From positions 856,677 through 920,676 of the forward strand of contig NW_006768765.1 of the NCBI RefSeq assembly GCF_000204055.1: a stretch of 64,000 nt of DNA, in the 5' to 3' direction. Origin of the DNA: Melampsora larici-populina 98AG31 (Eukaryota; Basidiomycota; Pucciniomycetes; Pucciniales; Melampsoraceae). A program made the position numbers and the translations under genes. Under the pieces are notes generated by a model. That model saw nothing but the letters and a program-made list of their open reading frames with translations. It was not told the origin of the DNA and searched no databases. This document shows positions 35,691 to 46,213 of this stretch, piece after piece; within the stretch, counting starts at the first letter, position 1, and each line of letters starts with the position of its first letter.

Positions 35691-38600
35691 ATGCACTGGG
35701 AGCGTTCCAAGTTGGATCTGTTCGCCTGGCTGGTAATACTACTCGGCACGAGCTGGATCCTGTATTCGTCAAGGACGAGTGAGAATTTTAAAATATGAAA
35801 ATGTTAGACTCCTGAATTGAAGAGAAGCTTACACCTTTACAGACACACGAGTCCGACCGTTTCGGCGTTTCTCTTCGACTCAAGCTTATCCTTATCGAGT
35901 TGCCACTGGACTCGCCGACATCACAGGGCCATGCGTAGAAATTGAGCTCGTAAGTTTAGGATTCTTGGCTTTTTGTATAAGAACTCATCAATTTTCAATG
36001 CCTTCAATCAGATGGGTTATGCCAATGAGGGCCAGATTGGTACTGGCCTACATATGCGTCTCCGCTCGAGGGTTTTTATTGTGGCCGATGAGTTTGACCA
36101 TAATCGCTGGGTTTTGATTAACTCTGTCAGATTTTCGTGCTGTATTGAATAATTTGCTATGTGTGATTTGATTGACTTGACATCTTTTGAAAATATCAGG
36201 ATATTGGAATGGGTATGTCCTTTTGGATCGATTTGATCTCATCTCCTAACACACAATGCCCAATTCTTTGCCATCACCTCGTAGGGGACACTGCGATCCG
36301 ACGAGGAGTGATTGAGCAACTTCAAATCAAGTATCCTGGAATATATTCTGATGAGAATGTAGCCTGTGAGTCAAGAATCAAATGTGATAGAGAGTCAAAC
36401 ATACTTTGAAACTAATGCATAACGATGTGCATCTGGCAACAAATATTCAGTGGTAGGCACTCATAGCCATTCAGGTCCGGCAGGATTTATTCAAACCCTT
36501 CTGCCTCAAATCACAAGTAAAGGATTTGTTTCACAAAATTACGAGGCAATCGTAAACGGAACAGTGCTTGCTATCAAACGAGCCCATGAATCATTAGCAC
36601 CAGGGAAACTTTCGATTGGAAACATGTCTTTGCTCAACACCAACATTAATCGCAGCCCATATTCTTACCAGTTCAACCCAGAAGATGAGAGGAAACGGTA
36701 TGAACACGATGTTGATAAAGTAAATGAATCGTTTATCACTCCTATTATATCTAAAAACTAGGTCTTGAATTGATCCCATTTACTCGCGCGGCACTCTATC
36801 TCAAAGGACTTTCATCTCGTCAAGTTTGAGGATGGGTTGAGTGGGAAAGCGCGTGGATTCATGTCATGGTTTGCCGTTCATGGAACTTCTGTGTTCAGAA
36901 GTGAGTACATCTCCTTTTTCGGGTGTCTTATACAGCGTAGCAGACCTTAACAACAACACTAACTCGGTGATTTGGTTCCAGATAACAGTTGAGTATGATT
37001 AATCTTATCAGTTGTGATTTACCGTGGCCTAATCTTACTCTGAAACAACCATTTTCTAGCATTGATTGGAAGCGATAACAAAGGTCAGTTGCTGCCAGTT
37101 TAGCAATCCGGTTTCTATCTGCCTCATCTCATCACAGCATATGAGTATCCCAGCCGTTGACCCCTGGACTTAATTAATGGAAATCCTTTAGGGATGGCTG
37201 CATATCTATACGAATCCTCTGTGGAACCGGACAAAATGCCAGGAAACAACACTTTCGTTGCAGGGTTGATCTCCTAAATTAATCACCATATGAGATCGTG
37301 ACAACTGAAATCACAAGTAGATTCTTTCAAGCAAATGTAGGAGATACAACTCCCAATACCCTTGGGGCATATTGCGAGAGCGGCCCCGATGAAGGAAAGT
37401 TATGTAGCTTCGAAAAAAGTTTATGCGGAGGAAAAACAGAACCTTGTCAAGGACGGTGAGCGTTCTTTTGTACATGCGGAATCCATAAGATCCGTCTTTG
37501 AACCATAGTTTGTCAAAAACATATCATGTTGACTATGACTACCTCGCTTCATTTTTCGGGCCTAATTTGCGAAGTGGACCTGGCTTTCCTGGTGACTCTT
37601 GGGAAAGTAATAAAATCATCGGGAAAAGTGAGTATCATTTTTGAAGTTGTCTCTTGAATTATAAAAACAATGTGATGGGTATACTTTATATAACTGACAA
37701 TGTCTTTTGAGATATCAGATCAGAAAGAAGCCGCGGATCAGTTGATGAATTCAGATCTCAAAGCCTTGGCAGGAAGTGTCAAAGCGGTCTACACAACGAT
37801 AGACATGTGGGTGTAGTAGCGCTTCCCGGATGTGGAATTCCCTCACAGCAGACAAAGAGTTGATGCCAAAGCGTTGAAGAAGGATATTAACAAAAGAATG
37901 ACTTATCTGCTCAGGTCTCGATACACCTTTCGTCACCCGAATGGTACTATACTCCATACTTGCCCGCCGGCATTAGGGTAAGCTAGAGCCTCTATCTTCA
38001 TATACAAGAGCTGTTTTCTGATTCCGTGTAAGATAGATTTGGATTTGCGGGTGGAACCACCGACGGAGCCGGCCCCTTTGACTTTTATCAGGGCAATAAC
38101 CATTCGAAAGGTAGTCAAAATCCCCTCTGGAATGCTGTAGGGAGTTTTGTGGGAGGCATTCCTAGCGCTGCGCAGAAAGAATGTCATTTCCCGAAACCAA
38201 TTGTGGGTCCATTATACATAAGCGAGGTCTTATATTTGATATTACTGATCCGTTCATCCAAAATTTTATAATCATCTCATTTTTTAACTGAAAGTTGCTT
38301 AATACGGGACATGCCTCACTTCCGTATGAGTGGTCACCCAATGTTGTGGACATCCAAATATTCAAAGTCGGTTATCTGGTGATACTCATTGTTCCCGGCG
38401 AATTCACAACCATGGCAGGAAGGAGAATAAGGTCGACATTTTTTCATCTCGGAAGAATTTCCTATGTCCATTGACTGTTGCCTTTCTCAATATTCAGAGA
38501 AGCTGTGCGAGCTCAACTGATCTCAGATGGAATCCTAGGCGAAGAAGCCACGGTGATCTTGACTGGTCCTGCTAATACTTACACGCATTATGTCTCGACA

Positions 38601-39644
38601 AGAGAAGAATATGGGTATGAAGAATTTTTGGCATTTCTTCTTGCCTAGGCCATATATCATATCGCATAGACGATGGATATTTAGCTAATGAGCGCGCACG
38701 TTCGTGACAAGCAGAGTTCAGAGATATGAAGGTGCATCAACAATATATGGTCCGAATACCTTGGATGCCTACATCGATATATACAAAGGGTTGGTTGGTT
38801 TCCTCTCTGATTCGAATCACACAAGCGTTCCGAAAGGTCCCGGAACACCGGACTTGAGATCCAAGGCTCTATCATTTGTGGTCAGCTTCTATTCTTGTGG
38901 TGATTTTAAAAGGTGTCCTGCTTTCTGCTAGTAATCCACCTTTGACTGAAGCAATCGAACTCCTTTTCAACCATAGGCAGGAGTAGTATTCGATGGGGTA
39001 CCTATGGGAAAGTCTTTTGGTCAGGTCTTGAAGGATGTTGGTACAAATAAAGTTTACCATCCTAATGACGTCGTGGTAGTCGAGTTCCAAGCTAGTAATC
39101 CTAGAGTGCGTTGACTGAACAAGCCTGGTTCCAACCTGTTCATACTATTTATTACAGACGAGATAGGAGCTAATCTTGCATATTGGTCGACCGAACAGAA
39201 TAATCTGCTATTGGAGGATAGTTACTTCAGGATACAACGTCTTTCCGAAAAGAAGGATTGGATTGACTATAGAACTGATTCTCACCCTTCAACGCGTTTT
39301 GAGTGGAAGAGAGAACATGTGTTGTTAGGTACATCAACTGTCAAAGTGAGTACATAAAATTCGATAAATCAGACTCGTCACAAATGATTAGTTTGGAACT
39401 CATTCATTGAATCACATTCCTCGATAAGATCACATGGTAAGTTTCGATTTTTGATTTCTCTCTTTCCCCAGATTTCAAAGCATGCCTGCTTATCAAGTAT
39501 CTTTACTATTCTTACAGGAACATTGAAAATGACGCGAAAGCAGGTGCATACCAGATTATATACTATGGCCATTCGAAATCAATCCTTGGAACAAAAACAG
39601 CATTTCGGGGTAAATCATCTGTATTCACGGTGGACGGAAAATAG
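35691..39644 (+). CDS. Neutral ceramidase
   Basis: About twenty exons. The N-terminus has a single hydrophobic segment (LFAWLVILLGTSWILY, residues about 9-24), so the enzyme enters the secretory path as a signal-anchor or secreted protein. Neutral ceramidases hydrolyse ceramide to sphingosine and fatty acid. Family landmarks occur in order: DITGPCVEIELMGYAN, GDTAIRRGV, GTHSHSGPAGF (Zn His), WFAVHGTS (Zn His), LIGSDNKG, VGDTTPN, CPPALG, GGTTDGAGPFDF, PKPILLNTG, VPGEFTTMAGRR (Zn Glu), YTHYVSTREEY (Zn Tyr) and NPR near the C-terminal domain. Very small exons are needed to keep frame: 36200-36212, 36982-36987, 37060-37083 and 39429-39436. The nucleophile Ser of the GD-x-SPN amidase motif is Thr here (codon 37349-37351). 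A 46-base intron near 37800-37850 is the least certain join. Confidence 0.88.
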
Positions 39645-40911
39645 TAGTATAAATCCTAACTTTCTACTTATTCAGATGAGTTCGTTTGTTTTCAAGATTG
39701 AATGATTCAAAAGGAAGACCACAAACCTTTTGGTGGATTGGTGCTGAACGTCGAGGTGAAAATAAGACAGAGTAAAGATGTAGATATCTTGATTATTCGG
39801 ATATCTTATAATCAATTTGTAAAGTGTCAATTTGCTTTTGAAAATCTTCAATTATGTGGTGTGGTGAGTAGAAAAATGTGGAATCAGTTAGAGTCTGTTC
39901 CCTTGATTTGACGACTTTTGCAAGAAAAGAAAAATCATTCCCGATGATGCGAGGACCACTTTTATCGCCTCTTTGGGATTGGGACGCGTGTATGAACCGG
40001 TTTCTATTAGTTTACGTTGAGTGTTCATGATTGAACTGCCGAGCTTCTGAATGTGCTAGTATCCGTCCCAGCCCACTCCTTGCATCAGTAAACGTTGAAC
40101 TTTGCGCTTCATGTCTGCTAAATCCACATTTGTACCATTACTGGGGTGACCATGTCTTCAATGGCAATCAGGAATTGGAGGGATGGCCTAGGGCACCCAG
40201 GGTCGTGTATCAGTTTGGGAATTGTAGAACTTGATAGAATGATGACAATCAGAAACAATGTAAAAGAGAAGACTCGAGAGGATAGAAACTGAGTAATTGG
40301 CCTTCGAGATAATCAAACCTGGGGGGACAGAAGAAATATTCTTCCTAGCATCTATCTTTCCAAGCATCATCCCCTTTTACGTGGATTAGTCGATGACGAG
40401 ATGTGATCTGAGATGCACGAGTGGCGAATAAATCATACGGGGATTCTTGTACTCACTCTGAACAGAATTCAAGTTGTTGATATGTGATCTCAACAGATGG
40501 CGCACAAAAGAGTGAAGAAGTAGAACATCTCATTTTCTTTCAACTAACAATCTAAAGAAAAACTCCAGCAATCTAAGTATCTAGAGAAGAGGGAACCATT
40601 GATATTTGAACAACAACAATCCATCAGAGTCTATAAAGAGTATTATAGGTAGATTGTACCACTTCTTTTATCTAGACCCTCAAGTTAAGTGGTCCACCAG
40701 CGTGTGGAAATCTTATTTCTCAAGAAGGTTCCAGAATTCCTGGAAAGAAAATTAGCAACGAGGCAAGTGTATACTAGAAGAAATAATAACTCTTGTACTC
40801 CATCATATAACGCGGAAAGCGTAACTTAAGCTCACAACATCCTATTAAAAATAGTTTCTCAAATCAGGCTAACGGGGGGAATCTTTTTTGTTTCAAAGAT
40901 ATGACATTTCC
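39645..40911. other. Intergenic between ceramidase and minisatellite
   Basis: Short open frames only; none shows a recognisable protein. Confidence 0.4.
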
Positions 40912-41225
40912 AAGCAATTTTTATTAAGCAGCATTCTAGTTATGATAATAAAAATAAATAGTTGAGGTATATATACTAAGAGAATAAGATCACTACTATC
41001 ACTCCAGTTTGTTAAAAATAATTTTGATTAAGCAGCATTCTAGTTATGACGATATAAATAAATAGTTAAGATATATATACTAAGAGAATAAGATCACTAC
41101 TATCACTCCAATTTGTTAAAAGCAATTTTGATTAAGTAGCATTCTAGTTATGATGATAAAAATAAATAGTTAAGATATATATACTAAGAGAATAAGATCA
41201 CTACTATCACTCTAATTTGTTAAAC
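40912..41225. repeat. Three-copy 104-bp tandem repeat
   Basis: The word AGCAGCATTC (or AGTAGCATTC) recurs at 40927, 41031 and 41135, an exact period of 104 bp. Each unit holds a run of alternating T and A (TATATATACTAAGAGAATAAG) and ends with TTTGTTAAA. Copies differ by a few substitutions. The array stops 54 bases from the stop codon of the RING gene, so it lies in or near its 3-prime UTR. Confidence 0.92.
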
Positions 41226-41278
41226 AACCCGAGATTGATTTTAAATAAGAAACAGATAAAATGATATATCAAAATTTT

Positions 41279-41860
41279 CTACTGAATAGCGTAAGGAACT
41301 CGACGACATTTTGGGCATGAGAAATTAGGCGTATGTCCAGCATATTCAGTCAAACAGGTTTCATGAATCCAATGCTCAGGCCAACAAGGTAATTGAATAT
41401 AACGCTCTCCTACTTCAAAATTTTCTGCACAGATAGGACATTCATCGTGTTCTTCTTGAGATGGGTCGGAAGGTTCTTCAACAATACGAGATGATTCGGT
41501 CATAAGACGTAGAAAAGCATAAAGCATGTACCAGTTTCGAGATCCGGGAGCAGGAAAATGTTGAACAAGAGAACCGTTGAGGTGAAATCGGTGAGAAATC
41601 GCGGCGATGTGACTGATAGTAATATTTCTGGCTTGCATAGCACGTTCACCATGTTCAATATCAGATAAACTCCAGTTTTCGAGAACCTCAAGATAATTCA
41701 AATAATGATCCACTCTCCACATGTCGCACATAAGAGAAGGTAAGAGTCGTCGGGTTGGATGTCCAGCGTTTTGGGGTTCTTGCTCGTCGAGTACGCTTTG
41801 AATTGATCTGATTTTTTCTAAGAGTTCCTCGTAAGTCATGATAGTTATGTGTTCAGCCAT
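41279..41860 (-). CDS. RING-finger protein, probable E3 ubiquitin ligase
   Basis: A single exon of 193 aa. The C-terminal 55 residues form a RING: CPICAENFEVGERYIQLPC, then PEHWIHETC and FSCPKCR. That gives C-x2-C, C-x4-H-x2-H-x2-C and C-x2-C, with a slightly enlarged middle loop compared with common RING-H2 proteins. Residues 1-130 are helical, Leu-rich and of no known family. No membrane segment or signal peptide is visible, so a soluble E3 or adaptor is the best inference. No intron, unlike most neighbours. Confidence 0.7.
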   Translation of the reverse strand: MAEHITIMTYEELLEKIRSIQSVLDEQEPQNAGHPTRRLLPSLMCDMWRVDHYLNYLEVLENWSLSDIEHGERAMQARNITISHIAAISHRFHLNGSLVQHFPAPGSRNWYMLYAFLRLMTESSRIVEEPSDPSQEEHDECPICAENFEVGERYIQLPCWPEHWIHETCLTEYAGHTPNFSCPKCRRVPYAIQ

Positions 41861-44214
41861 ATCAACTAGTGATTAAATTTTGGAGATGTAAGATTAAAAG
41901 TTGAAAGTGGGATGTAAAAAGTGAGATATGAAAGTTTTGAATGTGTTGATGAGATCAAGTTGATTTGTCGTGGTATGATTGGTGGTGATTGTTGATGTTG
42001 AGAGATGTTGTGGGTTATTCTCAAAGAGATTCGTTCCACAGGTTTTATATTTGGAGAACTGCTGATCCCTGCTCAGCATTCAGCACTCGGTAAAAGCCTC
42101 AGATGCTGATCTGTAGCTTTCTATAATGTCGTCCTTTCATAATTAATGCGTCCCTGTATGCGCTGAGGATTGTCATACATTACAGTTGCTTTCGAGTTCA
42201 TTTACAATGTATGAGCTCAATCGTTGACATGTTTGTGAAAAATGAAGGCTTTATAATTTTCAGCATCCAGCACTGGTAGAGCAACCCCGCTGCCAATCGT
42301 TTGATTCTGCTTATCACTTTGTATGGACTCAGCGGTCGGCATTTTCTGAATAAACGAAATGCGTGAGGTTGCTGCTTCATAAAATTCATTTTCGCGGCTT
42401 TTGCATTTCAACTGAGGCTGAACTCTGTCCGGAATTTAGTGGTCGGACAGAGACTTGGGTGCCAATACCACCCTCGTCCAAGACCGTGGTCAACTGCTTC
42501 GCATTGTAAAAGCTGGGCGTTTAGCAATTTCTCGCAGTTCTAAAACATTTTTAGCCGGATGGCTTCTCTTGATATCTTTAATCAAGTATGCCCGGAATTT
42601 TTGGAAGCTGTATTGTAAACGATGAATTTGAAGACTGCTTCAAGAGACCATCCATTATTTCCGCTAATCAATGTTTTTTGACACTGATAGTGACTCCGAA
42701 AATGGGATCATAACACGGGGTACACAACAGTGGTGTTGCAATTTCCGGGGTATCAATCTTGGCAATAAGACTAGAGTCTTTTACGACCCAGACCTGTGCT
42801 GATGTATCAAAACAGCGACTTCACATGGATGATGATGAAATAAGTAGCGGCAGAAGGATAAGTTTAAAGCCAGCGGAACCCACTTCAGCATCTAGCACTT
42901 GAACAAAGACTCAGGTAGCAATCTCACCCCGAGTTAAATCCGATATTCATCTATAATATTGCTTTGTACGTCCTGACGATTGTTTCTCATTACAAACGAT
43001 GTCTAGTTCTTTTGCATTGTGAAAGCCAAAGAGTCGAGAATTCTTGGAGATTGTAACACACGTCTAGCTACACGACTAATCATCACATAGTCCAAAAACT
43101 GATGTCAATGATTTCGGACAATGCCTTCGAGAAACAGTGCAGTATTCTCGCTACCGAATATCTATCCATGGTACCTAGTTAACTCAGGAAATGAATTCAT
43201 GATGGAATATAAGATGATGATGTCCAATCACTAAAACATCACGGACAATCAATTAGTATTAAGGAAAGCCCTTTTATCTCACTAGAGACCACGAAACGGT
43301 GAATCCTTCTGGATTTTATGGAGAGACAGGCACATCATAGAAGTAGGCAGTGCATGGAGTTGTGCGTGAAATTTGCGCCACAAAAAGCGTTCACTTAAGA
43401 AGGTTTCTTCCAAATCGGAAGGCTGCGATAGAGCTATAAACTCGTTCTCATCAAATCAGCTCCCCTCGTTCCCGACGCACATATGCCACCAGCGGGGAGT
43501 GCCAAGCACATATCGTTGAAACTTAAAAGCTCGCATGGTTCAATAAGCAGTATGTTCAATAGGTCCGTATGACATTGGTTGCAGGACACCCTCAAGCGTC
43601 AAATGCTTGAAGAACTTTGCGCTCGCGAGATGACTCGCTTTCATCTTCCTCTTCACGATGATGGCAAAGAGGGAACAAAACACCACTTGGATCAAGGATC
43701 ACGTTTTTCAGTGCGTGCATATATACACGGCACTCGTTACTGGCTGAGCAAAGAGACCCAATGCGAGGTTCGAAAAGTTTTAAATATCTAGCTCATGAAA
43801 ATTCGTGACATGGGTCATCTTGATCCTATCCGATATGAGTGATACCAATAGTTGTGGATTTCGACAACTCGAATCCTTGTGAGAGAATTAGCTTTCCTGC
43901 CAGGTTCGATGGTAGTTTTCATGAAGAGCATCTTTTGAGAAATTCGATCAATTCGCGGTCATGGAATTTCAACTTCAAGGTATGTAAGTCGGATGGTTTG
44001 TTTTCTGGAAAGCTTTTACTTTTTAACCCGTGTGCAAATGAATCAGTCATGACCCGATTTTGGCGGTCAGATTCAAGTTGCACCCCGAGCTCAGCACATG
44101 ACGGCAACTGTGACCTTCGACACCAATCATCAACCAATCCTCCCACTCAATCAAACAAACCATCCTACATAATCACTTCAATTTTCAAAATATCGACAAA
44201 TTCAAAATCATATC
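41861..44214. other. Long spacer with degenerate repeats and a coding-like fragment
   Basis: Between about 42060 and 43200, similar words recur (CAGCATC/TTCAGCACT, GCATTGTAAAAGC, GCATTGTGAAAGC), suggesting two or three badly decayed copies of one repeat of a few hundred bases. At 43579-43791 a 70-codon frame (LKRQMLEELCAREMTRF) looks protein-like. With a start-like ATG at 43483 it would need passage through a stop, so I treat it as a possible gene fragment only. Confidence 0.35.
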
Positions 44215-45071
44215 ATGGCATCATCTCAAAAACCTACCTGTGTTACAACTTGCACAGCTGACTTTTGTTTAATCCCTGTAAGTTCAAATCATACTTTTCC
44301 ATTAATTGATTTGATTTACTCATTGATTTAGTATGATTATAGATCGGTGGCGAAGATGGATCGAGTGTGGGTAAATACATTGCAGAGTGTCAGAGGTTAG
44401 CTTTCTTTTGCTCATAGAGGATCGATCTTGTGGGCCGAGAGATGCGAAAGACTAAGAGGAGGACTTGAAGCTTCATGATGTTTGGATTGACTATTAACTG
44501 ACCATGAATGGGTTTCAACCTCACCTCGTTTCTTTTCGTATACGAATAGAGTCTTGGCTGGTACAGGCTTGACTTACAAAGTCAGTTCGTCTTTATCATA
44601 CTAGATTACTAAACATTTCAACCAACAAACTGATCTTATACTCTTACCTTGTTTTCGCGTAAATAGATGCAGTTGAGCATCATTAGATTTCGTAAATCTG
44701 ATGATCTGATTTAATAAACTCGACTAACTCGAATCCTTAGTGGATACGGTACTGGACTTGAAGGTAGTTGGGACGAAGTGATGGCAGCGATCAAAGCTTG
44801 TCATGAAGCTGGTCAGTTTAGCTATCATGTTCAATGAGATTATCGAAGGTTTCGAATTTAACATTTCTTCTGATTGATCAGTCCATCAGATGGGTTGTCC
44901 TCGGGTTGCTACTGGTCTGTTTTTTTCTCGATTCTATACAATATTCGAATCCAGTTGATGAACTACCAACTATGTTTAGATATCAGGATTGGAACACGTT
45001 TGGATAAGCCTAGTACCTTAGAAGCCAAAGTTCAAAGTGTAGAGGAACACCTTAAGAACCAAACCTCATGA
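44215..45071 (+). CDS. ECM15: ECM15-like thiamine-binding (UPF0045 / MTH1187) protein
   Basis: Seven exons (44215-44277, 44343-44395, 44550-44580, 44667-44671, 44741-44811, 44882-44914, 44980-45071) give 115 aa, the usual size of this family. Signatures are a DFCLIPIGGEDGSSVGKYIAE-type start, LTYKMHGYGTGLEGSWDEV, GCPRVATDIRIGTRLDK. Yeast Ecm15 and its bacterial relatives are small ferredoxin-like tetramers that bind thiamine or related ligands; their exact role is unsettled. The fourth exon is only 5 nt (ATGCA) and supplies Met-His of the conserved YKMH; without it the frame breaks. Its intron starts with GTTGAG. Confidence 0.85.
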
Positions 45072-46213
45072 AAGAAAACAACGGCCACACCGTCCGATAA
45101 TAAACCTTCAGAAGGGGGCAAGAACAAAAATTTAAACGAAAGTCTTGGTTTAGTATGTAGTTGTGTATGATTAATTACAAGAGAGAAATATATTTCTTTG
45201 AAAAGATTTCAAACTACACAGATAGGATAACATTTCATGAATTAGATGCATTGACAGTTTGCCTCATGGTAATCCGTATGAGCAGAAAGAATACATCAGA
45301 TAGGGAAGTAATCATTTCAGCATATATTTAGGGAGAGGATTAGATTCTGAAGGATGAATCAAATTCAATTCTTCAATCAAATAACTTTGATTCAAGATGG
45401 TTTGATCCATAAGCCGTATGCTAAGATCTCCTCCTGATACCAATTATTTAATTTTTCTATCTGAGGTATTCTTTTTGCTCATGATATCAAGAGATATTTT
45501 GATATATCAAGGATCAAAGAAAGCAAACCACAAAACACATTCAAAAGCTAATAATGCTTTGGGAATCTCCACTTGATGTTTGTGTATCTAATGTGATTTG
45601 TGTTTGTTCTGTGAGATTTTGTTATAAAGGCTTTTCTTCGAGATTTCTGTAATATGATATGTATTTAATTCCATAAGAGAAAAAATAGATATCAAAAAGA
45701 AAATGAGATTTTAAGTATATATATATACAAAAAGATCGAAACTCAAAAGAAGAAAAAACTACAAATCTTGAGTAAAAAAAGAGAGAGAAAAAGATGACGA
45801 AAAGATGATAATGAATGATTGAATGTTCCGAAAATCTCGAGAAAAAAAAAGGAGTGAATAATGATGATGAGGAATGTAGATTAAAAAAAAAGTTGGAATA
45901 ATCAAACAAGATATATTTAAATAGATCATCATGATAATAGAAAAAAAAATGAATGAAAAGAAAAGAATTAAAGGAGAAAAGAAAAGGTGCTAAATGAAAA
46001 TCCTTGGATGCAAAACAAAAACAAAAAACACACAAAAACACAAAAACAATCAATTATCAAATTACAAATAACAACACAGACAGACAGACAGAAAAAGAAA
46101 CCTTTAAAATTAAGATTATCATCTGATTCCAAAAGAAAGAAAATAAATCCAATTCATCTGATTTTCAAAAAAACCGTTCTTTTTCACCTTTTGTGATTTT
46201 TTTCCTTTTTCTT
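45072..46213. other. Intergenic, A-rich
   Basis: The right half is purine-rich and low complexity, probably the 3-prime UTR of the minus-strand gene ending at 46214. The open frame at 45622-46053 is a Phe-rich shadow of A-rich DNA. No other gene seen. Confidence 0.45.

Noticed and set aside
43483..43791. Possible gene starting MPPAGSAKHI and continuing into LKRQMLEELCARE
   Set aside because: Joining needs passage through an in-frame stop or an intron of about 22 bases, too short to be spliced.
45622..46053. 143-codon Phe-rich minus-strand frame
   Set aside because: It is the complement of A-rich low-complexity DNA and looks like an untranslated region.
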